Assembly (NCBI RefSeq): GCF_004798865.1 | Contig: NW_025335505.1 | Location: 20,574,110 to 20,638,109 of the forward strand | Direction of reading: 5' to 3' | DNA length: 64,000 nt | Source of the DNA: Varanus komodoensis | Lineage: Eukaryota; Chordata; Lepidosauria; Squamata; Varanidae | In this document: piece after piece, positions 48,897 to 59,299 of the stretch | Position numbering within the stretch: position 1 is the first letter of the stretch | Layout of the letters: each line of letters starts with the position of its first letter | Made by a program: the position numbers and the translations under genes | Notes under the pieces: generated by a model | What the model was told of the DNA's origin: nothing | Database searches by the model: none | The model's input: the letters and a program-made list of their open reading frames with translations, nothing else

Positions 48897-48930
<34 letters not shown>
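48889..48930. repeat. (CA)n(CG)n(CA)n alternating purine-pyrimidine tract
   Basis: 42 bp of strictly alternating pyrimidine/purine with a central CG run between CA runs, a pattern with high Z-DNA propensity by established base-step rules. Confidence 0.95.
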
Positions 48931-48934
48931 GTCC

Positions 48935-50630
48935 ACCAACAGAATCGCCTGTGTGGCACAAATGCAAACTTGAAAGAGACCCAGTAGTGCCATCTTGTGG
49001 AGACAAATACTGCTCAAGCCAGTGTTGCTTCTCTCTCTATTGTGAATTAATGCATATTTAGGCAGATTATAAATCCTTAGCTCATGGGCTAATTTTAAAG
49101 TCTTAATGAAGAAGACAGCAATTGCTTTTTTCAATGGATCTCTGCACCAGGAAGCTGTGAAGAGGAGATCTTGTGAATTCATACTCTAAACCGAATGTCT
49201 ATACTTTGCTGTAGCGAGGCTGTACAAGGCAATGGTATGAGTTTGCATGTAGTTTTGGCTTGCAGATCTGCAAATGCTTTGGTATGATCACAATATGATT
49301 TCTTCCCACACTAGCAGCATGTTCTAGATCAGGGATAAAGAACCTCAGGCCTGGTGCCCCAGTCCAGCCCACCTGGTGTCCTAACATCCAGGATTGCACA
49401 GGTGTAAAGAAACAGGGTGACTGGGTTTGCATGCCATAAAAACCCATCATAGGCAGTTAACAACTGTAGGACAGTTTTCATAAGGTGGCTTAAGTTTGGG
49501 GAACAAGCCACTCTGATAAACCATGACTTATTCTAGGTTGATTGCTCATGATTGCTTACTATTTTGCCTGAACCCAGGACAGTAATTTTATTATGGGTTA
49601 CAAAGCTACTTGGCAAGTGTAGCAGATCACTCACTGCGAGCACATCTGTGCCATATGTTGACATTCTGGCCAGTGATGGTCCATCCACTGATGACCAAAC
49701 AGCATTTCAGATGAACAGTCACTTGCTCACCACCCCTTTTTAAAATTACAGTTTTAGGTGCACCCAAAGAGGAGACTCTATCTCCCATTTAGCAGGGTAA
49801 TCATCTCAATTTTAAGTGTTGAGCAGACCCCTGTCATTGTCCTGCTCCCACTCCACATGTCCATGAGTCTCCAGCAAGTTCAAAAAAGGGAGATATTGGC
49901 TGCCACCCTTTCTCAGCCCCTTTTCACTGCAGCTAATTGCGCAAAGTTCCCCTTTTAATCCCAAGTCTCTAAATTTGCATCAGTGTCCCCTCCATTTACT
50001 TCCCTGCATTTAACTTTATGGAAACAATGCCAAACATTTAGAAAAAGAAACTCATAGTAACTGCAGCAGTGATTTCTGTAAAAGGGGTGTGAAAAAAGGA
50101 AGCAATGCAGCATCTCTCCCTCCTGAACTAGCTGGAGAGATGGGGAAGGTCGCAGGGCAGTGGTAAGTCATTTAAGTGTAATTTCCACACTCAGAGGTGA
50201 GAGGATTGCCTTGAGAAATGGGAAATATTGTTATCCTGTCCCTTTTTGGAGCCCTTCGTCTCTCTTGCCCGCCCCCCCTATGCTTTCCCCCCAGCCTTGG
50301 CAAGTGAGTAAATTTGCCTAAATGCGGTTTCACTTTGTCAGTTTCCTTATATGTTACCCACAGCACATTCAACTGAAGCTTGCAAAGGTAACGGCAGGGG
50401 ACGATCATTTATCAAGCATCCCTTGCAAAAGACCAACAAGCTGGGGGAAAAACCCCCAAGATCATTGCACCATTTTCTGAGGCTAAAATTATTATCATTG
50501 CATTTCATAATAAAAACATACAATTGAAAAGGTGCATTAAAATTATATAATTTAATAACAATTTTAAAAAGATATACCCTCCCCCCCAAATTACAAACAA
50601 AAAGAGGTTATGACAGCAGTGAGAATGAGG
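48935..50630. other. Intergenic, with a possible hAT end at 49,335
   Basis: CAGGGATAAAGAACCTCAGG starts at about 49,331 after TTCTAGAT, in the style of a hAT end, but no partner end was found. At 49,480-49,720 CATGAC/AACCATG words recall the CCATGG repeat family. No gene. Confidence 0.35.
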
Positions 50631-50634
50631 CCAA

Positions 50635-50885
50635 GATGAGGAGACAAGAGAGGCTCTGCCAGGATGGACAGTGGGATATAGGCTGGAGGACTAAGGGGAA
50701 GGACTTGGGAACAGATGCCTTGCTATGGTCAACAGATGCCACTCAACTGCAGAAGACTAGAAGGAGAGTCTTCTCCACGATAGTGTCTCCCCTATGGAAT
50801 TCCTACCTAACAGAGATGGCTGGATCCATCTTTAGCTGCTTTTAACAGGGATTTAAAAGCATAGTTCTTCTGCCAGACTTTGAAC
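50635..50885 (+). mobile_element. L2-like LINE 3'-coding fragment
   Basis: AGGAGAGTCTTCTCCACGAT, AGTGTCTCCCCTATGGAATT, CCTACCTAACAGAGATGGCT and GGGATTTAAAAGCATAGTTC follow the GGCCTTCTC...TGGAATGC...CGACAGGTCAAGAC order of the 31-kb and 60-kb fragments. It abuts the BovB copy directly. Confidence 0.5.
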
Positions 50886-52763
50886 TGAAATTGTCATTCC
50901 TTCTCATGATATGCTCTGCATATAAATTAAATAGGCAGGGCGACAGTATACAGCCTTGCTGAACTCCTTTCTCAGTTTTGAATCAATCAGTGGTTCCGTG
51001 TCCAGTTCTCACTGTTGCTTGTTGACCCGCATATAGGTTTCTCAGGAGACAAATAAGATGGTCTAGTACTCCAATCTCTTTAAGAACTTGCCAAAATTTG
51101 TTGTGATCCACACAATCAAAGGCTTTAGCATAGTCAATGAAGCAGAAGTAGATGTTTTTCTGGAACTCCCTAGCTTTCTCCATGATCCAGTGTATGTTGG
51201 CAATTTGATCTCTAGTTCCCCTCCCTCTTCAAAATCCTGCCTGAACTTCTGGTAGTTCTTGGTCCACATGCTGCTGGAGCCTAGCTTGTAGGATTTTGAG
51301 CATAACTTTGCTAGCATGTGAAATGTGTGCAATGGTGCAGTAGTTTGAACATACTTTGGCACTGCACTTCTTTGGAATTGGAATATAAACAGACCTTCCA
51401 ATCCTGTGGTCACTGTTGAGTTTTCCAAATTTGCTGGCATATTGAGTATAGCATTTTTACTGCATTGTCTTTTAGGATTTTGAGTAGCTCGGCTGGAATA
51501 CTGTCACCTGCACTAGCTCTGTTGTTTCTCAGACTTCCTAAGGCCAATTTGACTTCACATTCCAGGATGCCTGGCACAAGGTCAGTGACCACCCCATCGT
51601 GGTTATCAGGGACGTTAACTCTTTCTTGTATAGTTCTTCTGTGTAATCTTGCCACCTCTTCTTAATCTCTTCTGCCTCGGTTAGGTCCCTGTCATTTTGG
51701 TCCTTTATCATGCCCATCTTTGCATGAAACATTCCCTTCATATCTCCAATTTTCCTGAAGAGATCTCTGGTCCTCCCTATTCTATTGTTTTCTTCTATTT
51801 CTTTCCACTGTTCATTTAAGAAGGCATTCTTATCTCTTCTAGCTATTCTCTGGAATTCTGCATTCAATTGGGTGTATCTTTGCTTTTCTCCCTTGCCTTT
51901 CACTTCCCTTCTTTCCACAGCCGTTTTGCTTTCTTGCATTTCTTTTTCTTTGGGATGGTTTTAGCTGCTACCTCTTGTACAATGTTGCAGACTTCCGTCC
52001 ATAGTTCTTCAGGCACTCTGTCTATCAGATCTAATTCCTTAAATCTATTTGTCACCTCTACTGTATATTCATCTGGGATATGATATTGGTCATACCTGAG
52101 TGGCCTAGTGCTTTTCCCTACTTTCTTCAATTTAAGCCTAAATTTTGCAACAAGAAGCTCATGATCTGAGCCACAGTCAGCTCCTGGTCTAGTTTTTACT
52201 GACTGTATAGAGCTTCTCCATCTTTCGCTGCAGAGCACATAGTCAATCTGATTTCTGTGTTGACTTGCCTGTTATTCTGGTTATCTTTTGGGTTCCTACT
52301 TTAGCATTCCAATCCCCCATGAAGATAAGGACATCATTTTTGGTGTTAATTCTAGAAGGTGTTGTAGGCCTTCACAGAACCGGTCAACTTCAGCCTCTTC
52401 AGCACCAGTGGTTGGGGCATAGACTTGGACTATTGTGATGTTGAATGGTTTGCCTTGGATTCAAACTGAGATCATTCTGTCATTTTGGAGATTGTATCCC
52501 AGTACTGCTTTTCCTACTCTTTCATTGACTATGAAGGCTACTCCATTTCTTCTGAGGGATTCTTGCCCACAGTAGTATACCTGATGGTCATCTGAATTAA
52601 ATTCACCCATTCCTGTCCATTTTAGTTCACTGATTCCTAAGATGTTGATGTTCAGTCTTGTCATCTCTTGTTTGACCACATCCAGCTTGCCTTGATTCAT
52701 GGATCTTACATTCCAGGTTCCTATGGAGGCAGTGATCCATGAAGGGGTAGAGAAGTTCATGTG
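50886..52763 (-). mobile_element. BovB (RTE) LINE, both ends truncated, internal endonuclease deletion
   Basis: Read on the minus strand from 52,760: endonuclease start SIGTWNVRSMNQGKLDVVKQ and GISELKWTGMGEF, then GDWNAKVGTQKI near 52,290. The sequence then jumps to HRNQIDYVLCSERWRSSIQS (about 52,250), so roughly 45 residues of the endonuclease are lost compared with BovB. Next come KTRPGADCGSDHELLVAKF, the linker KTIPKKKKCKKAK, LYSICQQIWKTQQ (51,450) and the RT palm motif A in FCFIDYAKAFDCVDHNKFW (about 51,143-51,087). The copy ends within QGCILSPCLFNLYAEHIMR (about 50,890). The YADD motif and everything after it are absent. A few frame changes are present but long open segments remain, so it is much younger than the RTE copy at 3-6 kb. 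BovB in squamates is the classic case of horizontally spread LINE. Confidence 0.95.
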
Positions 52764-52764
52764 G

Positions 52765-54155
52765 GGTTAAAACATTAAAATAAACAAACAACTGTAATAA
52801 ACAGGAATTTATTTTTATATCATACACACACGTACATGCACATGCACACACACGGTGTGATGAAACGCAGCTAGAGAAATCCTATGTTTTTTGATGTACA
52901 CTATTTGCTTTGTAAACCATGGTACTTTCACTCACTGCCTGTGGGATAATGGTGAGGGAAAGCTGTATTTTTAAAATATTTCCCTTCCTCCACCATGCAT
53001 AAAAGAAGTTAGATAAATACACAGAACATTGCCTAGCAGATGGAATTGCTGCATATTTGTACAGGGTCCCATCATTGACACAAGCCGCATAGAAATATGC
53101 CATCAACCTTTAGTTGCTGTTCTTCCAGGAGTATATCAGAAAACATGACTGGGGAAATAAGCAACAACAAGCATCCACATTTTCCATTACCGAACAGTCC
53201 AGCATGTTCTCCTGCTTTGATGTTTTGGAACCAATATATAACTATGTACCATCCCACGCCTGTGGGGACCAGCCCCCATCACTTGTAAAATTTTCCCCTT
53301 GGCCTTCTTGTAGTGATAATTCAATGCACCCAGTACACCCAACTGGGACAGATTCCTGTCCAGAGAACCCATGCTGCTGGGTTCTGTCTAACACTGTGTT
53401 CCAGTCACATTTCTTTCTGGGGAAGTATTGGTTGAAACATATGAACTGGGTTCACAATATTCCAGTGAAGAACAAATCTCTGGACATTACTGTAAACCTA
53501 GTGATTCATTCAAATGGCCAATTTCTATTCAGACAGGCTTCGTATCAGAAACTGTAACACTCTCCCCACCCCCTGAAAACAGGAATCAACAAATGGATCA
53601 AATGGGTGTTCTTTGGTCAAGTGAAACAGCCTAAAGGGCTAGGGAAAAGTAATGCTACATTTTCTCCAACAACCTCAGCGTTGTTAAATATTTCACTTGG
53701 GCATCCTTTATGGCACTAATTACAGAAGGGCATCAGTGCAACAAAGGATCTAATTGCAAACAGCTTTGGCTTTAACTAGTTTATTTGCTTTTGTTGCTGA
53801 GTTGATACTTTAGCAAGAGCAGGTTGACTTGACTTTTGTTACCTTAATACAGAACTTTGCTTTGTTTGATTTTATTCTTTTTAATGCTATTTCTCTCATT
53901 TTATCTCTACTTAGGCATCTATCCTAATGTCTCCCACTCCCTGTTTATGAGGCTTGTGCCAATTCCCTTCCCACAAATCACAGCCTTGATACTTTGGCTG
54001 TATTTACTGTGTTTGAGTTCTCTAATGCAAGCAGCAGGAGTAATACACAGCCAGCATTGCATACAATAAAGTCATGGATCACCAGCTTGGCAGCTGTGCA
54101 TGATCCACCAGAAAAATTATGGTGGATACACACATAGGAGGATACACACATTGTA
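52765..54155. other. Intergenic, nothing recognised
   Basis: A short CA/CG-type tract at 52,825-52,853 borders the BovB end. The 147-codon + strand frame at 53,114-53,557 has no domain. Confidence 0.45.
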
Positions 54156-54157
54156 GA

Positions 54158-54390
54158 GTCAGTATAGTATAGTGGTGAGACTGTTGGACTGGGGACCTGG
54201 GAGATCTAGGTTCTAGTCCCGCTTAGCCTGGGTGACTTCATGAAGCTTAGCCTGGGTGACTTCCCAGCTACTTACTCATTCACTCTCAGCCTAATCTATG
54301 TCACACAGTTGTAGTGTAGATAAGAACAGGATTATGTAAACCACACTGCATTCCTTAAGGAAGAAAGCAGGATAATAAACATATATACAA
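54158..54390 (+). mobile_element. tRNA-headed CORE-like SINE (type 1)
   Basis: GAGTCAGTATAGTATAGTGG, TGAGACTGTTGGACTGGGGA, GATCTAGGTTCTAGTCCCGC. A GCTTAGCCTGGGTGACTTC block is present twice in tandem, then CACTCTCAGCCTAATCTATG, and a diverged tail with ACCACACTGCATTCCTTAAG. Confidence 0.75.
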
Positions 54391-54394
54391 AGCC

Positions 54395-56125
54395 TAGGCT
54401 AGCTACCATTTCATTATTTAGCAATATTTTCTCATGCAAAAAGGCATGACGCTTCTTGCCAAGAATGATCAGTTGCAAAGAGCCAATATATAAATCTAAG
54501 TATGAATTCTCTGCATTCCATTTGGAGGTCTTGAACAGACCAAGAATTGTATTTAGGGGGAAGTTAATTTTTAGATCATCATTACAGAACATCAGACAAA
54601 TAAATGAATAAAAACTGGGTTGTTTTGAGGATTGGTATGCAGTTAAATCTAGACCAAATTACTTACACTGTTGCATTCACACCTTGAAATCAATATGAAA
54701 GGTAGGTCATGATTTTTAACTTCCACTGATTTCAGCATGACCAAACCACAATGAATCTGGTCTGGATCCAATCAATTGTTAAGATAACATTGTGGGATAA
54801 TACTCTCCTAGATAAGAGTTAGTGGAGTGAAAGTAAAATGGGCTTGGCTTTGGTTCAATTTTAGCTTTCCTTTTGTTCACAGAAAGTCATCCAGTTTGTC
54901 TAGCAAACCTTTGGAACAGGGAACTGATCATTTTCCATATATAACAATATTGTTATGCATGTTGAGAGTTCAGCATTGGATTATTTTAGACATCTTATTC
55001 CAGAGTAAGTGTGCACAATGAGTTAGTTCAAACTATGAGTTGTATCCAGCCCTGCTCACCAGGATTCCTTCCCTCTGCAGGCCTTTCATCTGCTTTAGGG
55101 GTTAAAAGACACTCCAGAGCAGATCTGAGGATGTACAAGGCACAGCAACAAGGCAAGAAGAGCAAGGGGAAGTCTGCTCATGCAACACTGGATTTAAGCC
55201 AATCGATAGAAGCTGTTCTATTCTGGGTGGTTTTTTAAGGTTTTTTCAATGGTCCAAATTGCGAAATTCATAAGAGAACAAGACCCTTCTAGCTTTATTT
55301 TTCCATTTGTAACTGAATATGCAGGAATCTGAAAACAACATACACTGTGGATGATAGTGGATGATATCTTGAATATCACTGTAATTCCAGTGTCCTGCAT
55401 GTTTTAGCTGAGCTGCAAACATTTGCAGCAAAGAATGGAAACTGGTGGTAGCCCCAAGGCATGGTCTGGGGACACATGATGCAGTTGCCTAGCTGCAACT
55501 AAGCAGGTCTGGGACTGGTTGATGGCCATATGGGAAACTAACTGGGAATTCCATGCACTTTGCTTTTAGTTCCACAGTGGAAGAAAGGTGGGATAGAAAT
55601 GGAAGGATATATATATATATATATATATTGCCAAATTTTATCATCCCATTGGGACATAAAGTCTTTACAATCTCATTATAAATGTCTGCTATGCTATATT
55701 TTTGCAAGATTTATGAACTTTACTGATGTGCAATGTCCAATACATTTACTGAAGGCTCAGCTACCACTTGAGGAAAAAATGTGTTTTGTATATGGAAAAA
55801 TGGCTGCTGAACAGCTCCCATCAATAAAAGTTTTGACATCCTCCAAAACTCACTAGACCCACCAATAATTCACTGTATCTTCCATCAACCCAATGTATGT
55901 GTCATGTGATGGGAGCCTTATTTTAGGTGATAATAGTATTCTGCCATTCTTGATGATGTTATTCTCGTCTTACACAACTGTAAAGCTTCAAATGCTTGAC
56001 CAGCTTGTTTACATTTAGTGCAAGTTGGAACAGACTGTTAACTGAGGGGAACCTCAGGCATGGAAGCAAATGAGGGCATAGCCACCCCCTGTGCAGCTTC
56101 TGGTGACAGCAATGTTTGTAAATGG
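54395..56125. other. Intergenic, with an (AT)n tract
   Basis: (AT)n of 11 units at 55,608-55,629. No gene; small open frames have no domain. Confidence 0.45.
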
Positions 56126-56127
56126 GA

Positions 56128-56190
56128 ATTCCCCAACTTGGTAACCTCCAGATGTGCTGGACTGCAACACCCGAAATTCACAGCCAATAT
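56128..56190 (+). mobile_element. Half of a hAT-like palindromic MITE
   Basis: TTCCCCAACTTGGTAACCTC, CAGATGTGCTGGACTGCAAC, ACCCGAAATTCACAGCC match the left arm of the MITE family. It lies about 14 bp before the type 1 SINE. Confidence 0.6.
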
Positions 56191-56203
56191 ACACACAGGT
56201 ACG

Positions 56204-56418
56204 TAACAGCCAGTGTGGTGCAGTGGCTAAGAGCACGGGACTGGGACTCCATCAGGCGATCTAGTCCCAGCACAGCCACGGAGGCAACCCAACTCAGTCC
56301 TGCCTACTTCACAAGGTTGCTGTTGTGGGGATAAGCCTGAAAGCAGCAGGAGAATAATGTGAGCCGCTTTGAGCTCTTTTTAAAAGAAAATATAAATTTA
56401 ATAAAGAAATAAAATATC
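56204..56418 (+). mobile_element. tRNA-headed CORE-like SINE (type 1) just upstream of the CTDP1 CpG island
   Basis: AACAGCCAGTGTGGTGCAGT, GGCTAAGAGCACGGGACTGG, CAACTCAGTCCTGCCTACTT, GTTGCTGTTGTGGGGATAAG, GAGAATAATGTGAGCCGCTT and a TATAAATTTAATAAAGAAAT tail. The core is shortened. Confidence 0.85.
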
Positions 56419-56782
56419 CGAGGATAAAACTAGACTATATTAAAAGAATTGTCACAAGTCAGGTCAAGCATCTCCTGCCACAGTGCGCTCGTTTTAATCT
56501 CCCTTCTCTTTGCATTTACAACGCAGAGATGATAATACTAGCCAGTTCATTTGGGATTCACAAACATTTCGAGCGTGATTTTATTTAAACACTGTAAAAT
56601 CCATACTCTCTCACACAAGCATATTCATAGAAGACAATCTTCTGGTTTTGTTCTGCTGGCAAATCACTGTCGTTATAAATCGAATTTCTGTAGCTTCCGT
56701 AGGCAGTCTGTCTACTACTGTTGTATGCATCCGACCAGGGAATCAAAAGAATTCTTGTCCGAATCATTGACCTAAGCTAGTT

Positions 56783-56792
56783 GCGCATGCGC
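56783..56792. promoter_or_regulatory. NRF1 palindromic site
   Basis: GCGCATGCGC is the perfect palindromic core of the NRF1 consensus (YGCGCAYGCGCR). It lies at the upstream edge of the CpG island, about 560 bp before the CTDP1 start codon. Binding is inferred from the motif. Confidence 0.75.
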
Positions 56793-56809
56793 CTAACTGC
56801 CAAAGAAAT

Positions 56810-56829
56810 GCATGCCGGGATACGTAGTC
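56810..56829 (-). promoter_or_regulatory. ZNF143/Staf-like binding site
   Basis: Read on the minus strand the site is GACTACGTATCCCGGCATGC, close to the ZNF143 consensus ACTACAATTCCCAGCATGC, with the ACTAC, TCCC and GCATGC blocks kept. It lies 18 bp from the NRF1 palindrome. A weaker relative (TATCCCACAATCCCC) lies at about 56,862-56,876. Confidence 0.6.
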
Positions 56830-57123
56830 AACGTAAAAAGAACCTTTGGGATCCGCATCTGTATCCCACAATCCCCTCCGCCGGGGCTAAGAACATGGGA
56901 TCGTATGTTATGCAGTCCACGCGTAGGGCGGACGAAAGGGTGTGCATTTGCGTCACTACTGAGCGATGCCGGAAAAAGCACTGAAGGCGAGGCTAAAACT
57001 TCCTGTTGTGGACCTGGAAGCGTGTTAAGAGCCTTCTTTACCGCTTCACTTCTTTGGCGTGTTGAGGTTTGCGGTGCTGTCCCTTTAAGGCTACGCGAGC
57101 TCGAGAAAAAAAAGGGGTGCCTC

Positions 57124-57134
57124 GCGCCTGCGCA
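57124..57134 (-). promoter_or_regulatory. Second NRF1-like site
   Basis: GCGCCTGCGCA (minus strand TGCGCAGGCGC) matches the NRF1 half-site arrangement with one deviation. It lies about 215 bp upstream of the ATG, nearer the probable transcription start. Confidence 0.6.
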
Positions 57135-57347
57135 CCGAGCCATTGACCTCGCGCTCAGTCGGCGCTGCTCGTGACTACTCCTTGTTGTTATTTTTTTTTT
57201 GAAGGTAGTAGTTGTGGGGGGAGGGGAGGAGATAAGATAACGTTTTCGTTCGATTGTTATCACTGAGCCGGTAGTGTCGCTGCCGTTGCTATAGCGACCT
57301 ATCCCTGGACGGGCCCGGCCTGGGATAGCGCCCCAGTAGCCGAGGCC

Positions 57348-57649
57348 ATGGAGGAACCGGGGGCCGCCGCCGCCTCCTTTGGAGGGGACGGCACCGCGTC
57401 TGAAGTGACGGAGATCCGAGTCTCTGGCCCGCAGCCCCTGCGTCTCTTGGAATGGAAAGTGTCGGCAGGGGCGGCGGTGAAAATCGGGTCGGTGTTGGCG
57501 GTTTGCGTACCTATCCAGGTCCCGGCCCGGCCTGGAACCTCGCCCACGGAGACCGGCCCACAGCGACCGCCCGAGAGAAAAGTCAAGGCGGAGCGGCCCG
57601 GAGTGGTGCGAGAGCTGTGCGCTCAGCTTGGCCAGGTTATCCCGCCCGG
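57348..57649 (+). CDS. CTDP1: CTDP1 (FCP1) first coding exon, RNA polymerase II CTD phosphatase, N-terminal part only
   Basis: CTDP1/FCP1 is the nuclear phosphatase that removes phosphate from the heptad repeats of the largest RNA polymerase II subunit, allowing the polymerase to be recycled. This exon encodes the first 100 residues plus two bases of codon 101. Two blocks identify it against my recollection of vertebrate CTDP1: PLRLLEWKVSAGAAVKIGSV (residues about 29-48) and RPGVVRELCAQLGQVIPPG (about 83-101), the human forms being LRLLEWRVAAGAAVRIGSVLAV and AGVVRELCAQPGQVVAPG. The linker between them is variable, as in other species. The start codon sits in a good Kozak context (gaggccATGG) and follows an in-frame stop at 57,264-57,266, so it is the first Met of this frame. 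The exon ends at a consensus donor (CCCGG|GTAAGG), phase 2, at the same protein position as the human exon 1. The catalytic FCPH domain (DxDxT) and the BRCT domain are encoded downstream, outside the window. No second exon was found up to 64,000. Confidence 0.93.
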
Positions 57650-58282
57650 GTAAGGACAGAAAGGGAAACACGCGCGCGAGGGGGTGCTGGGGTATCGGGT
57701 GGTAGGGCTGGGGCCCCCGGCGAAGGAGGTGGATTCCGCCGGGACTCAGAAACGCCTCGCGCCGCTGCGACGGTAGTTCGAGCCGCTTCGGCGCCCGCTC
57801 TCTGTTTGGCAGAGAGCGAAGTGTGGTGCACGGCGAGTAGAGGCAGGAAAGCGCGCGGAGCAGCAGCCCGTCCCTTCCCCGCCCTCTTGAGCTGCGGCGC
57901 CTGTGACAGCCGAGCTCTGCCGCACCGCCTCCTCCTCCTCCTCCCCCCCTGCCCCCCCCCGTTGCAGCCGGAGAGCTACGCAGGCAGAGAAACGCGGTGG
58001 TTTGGCCCGGCGACCCACCTGGCCACTGCGATGCGCCCCTAGATTTCTCTCTTACGATGACTATTCTGTTACAGAAATTTGGGTTTGAATGTGTGAAGGA
58101 GGGAGAAAGTGTTGGGCAGTGCAAAGAAAAGTAAACCTGTCAAGCAGTGAGCTTTGTTAATGAACAGCTGCAGTAGCGGAGGCTTTGTCTCCCCCGCATC
58201 CCAATTCATAAAGGAGATGAGAGGAGTGAATAGCGAGGACTGCATAGTGAAGCAGAACGTGGTGACTCAGATGGAAGTGCTT

Positions 58283-58352
58283 GGCTATGCTGGCTGGGGA
58301 TGATAGGAAATACATGCTAATACTTCTGGAGGGCACCCGATTGGGGAAGGCA
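58283..58352 (+). mobile_element. Half of a hAT-like palindromic MITE in intron 1
   Basis: CTATGCTGGCTGGGGATGAT, AGGAAATACATGCTAATACT, TCTGGAGGGCACCCGATTGG then GGAAGGCA is the right arm of the family. Confidence 0.65.
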
Positions 58353-58742
58353 GTTGTAGACCATACTGATTTCTTTTTATCACATTTGAGGGAATTTTCT
58401 TGTATTTACTTTCACTTTCAGCACTCCACTAAGATAAAGTAGACAAAGAGTTGTATGCTGATTGTTCATTTTGCTAAGAGACAGATGTTAGCAAAGAAGA
58501 GCATAGTTTAGATAGTTACTGATCTGCAATCTGCAGCTACCTTGACGGTTAAGGTGGGATTAAAATGTTTCAATGTACTATATATTGTTTGTATGTCACC
58601 GACTTATCCGTTCTTACAATGACTATTTTTGCATAGTACAATTCTTTTATTGTCATTGGTGGATCTGTTATGATGTCAAGGAAGGACCTTTCAAATGGGT
58701 GTTTTATATTTGCTGTAGTTGTGGTTGACTTTCTTGCTCCAA

Positions 58743-58866
58743 TGCAGAGATAGGTAAGCTGGTGCCTGGCATATGTTTTGGCTTAAAACTCCTGTCAGTC
58801 CTGGCTAGTATGACCAGTGGTTAGGGGTTGTGGAAAGCTGCAGTCCAAATCATCTGGAAGGTGCCT
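58743..58866. mobile_element. hAT-like palindromic MITE in intron 1
   Basis: Left arm GATAGGTAAGCTGGTGCCTG and GGCTTAAAACTCCTGTCAGT; right arm GAAAGCTGCAGTCCAAATCA and TCTGGAAGGTGCC, with TGACCAGTGGTTAGGGGTTG in the centre. Arms are inverted copies with many mismatches. Confidence 0.6.
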
Positions 58867-59299
58867 TTTATTATCATAAAATAAAAATTTCCAACGTGCC
58901 TCTCCCCAATACCCCTAATGCTACAGCACTTAAATAGTAACTTACTGGTTCAGAATACCAATAACACAGGATTTTTTTTTAGAAGACCTGAGAACTAAAA
59001 TTTTTCACCTGGTACCAAGTGAAACTCTTTGCAGAAGGGCATTTCACAGTTGGGGTACCAACATTAAGATGGCCTGTTAGTCCTAGCCTTCTGCAGGGAG
59101 TACTTGCCCCTAATATTTAGCGAAATGTGCTGCAGATTTTGGGAGATGTTGAATCAAACCGTGGTAGAATGTTGGACAAATACTTGACCTGATCCAGACC
59201 TCCATTTAGTTGCAGAACTTACTGGCTTACTTTTTGCCAAATGCTGAATTTGAGGTTAATGTACATCAAAGGGATGCTGTGAGGAGAAAGAATTGGTAA

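Larger units (their letters stand above)
56760..58030 (+). promoter_or_regulatory. CTDP1: CpG island and promoter of CTDP1
   Basis: GC content and CpG density rise sharply at about 56,760 and fall after about 58,030, in contrast with the AT-rich flanks. The island surrounds exon 1. No TATA box is apparent, in keeping with a housekeeping CpG promoter. Visible motifs include two NRF1-like sites, a ZNF143-like site, a half-CRE (TGCGTCAC, near 56,949) and ETS/GABP-like cores (GCCGGAA near 56,968; ACTTCCTG near 56,998). The transcription start is not determinable from sequence; the interval 57,040-57,300 is likely because it lies between the motif cluster and the ATG. A divergent non-coding transcript is possible but not shown. 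Confidence 0.85.

Noticed and set aside
1-56700. Exons of NFATC1 or another upstream gene
   Set aside because: No Rel-homology or other conserved exon with splice sites was recognised on either strand; open frames are short and domain-free.
57452-58042. 196-codon plus-strand frame overlapping CTDP1 exon 1 in another frame
   Set aside because: It passes through the splice donor into the intron and is composed of A/R/G-rich island sequence; the CTDP1 frame explains the conserved part.
56793-58124. 443-codon open frame on the minus strand across the CTDP1 CpG island
   Set aside because: High GC leaves few stop codons; the product is low-complexity R/G/P-rich without a domain and lies antisense to a confident exon.
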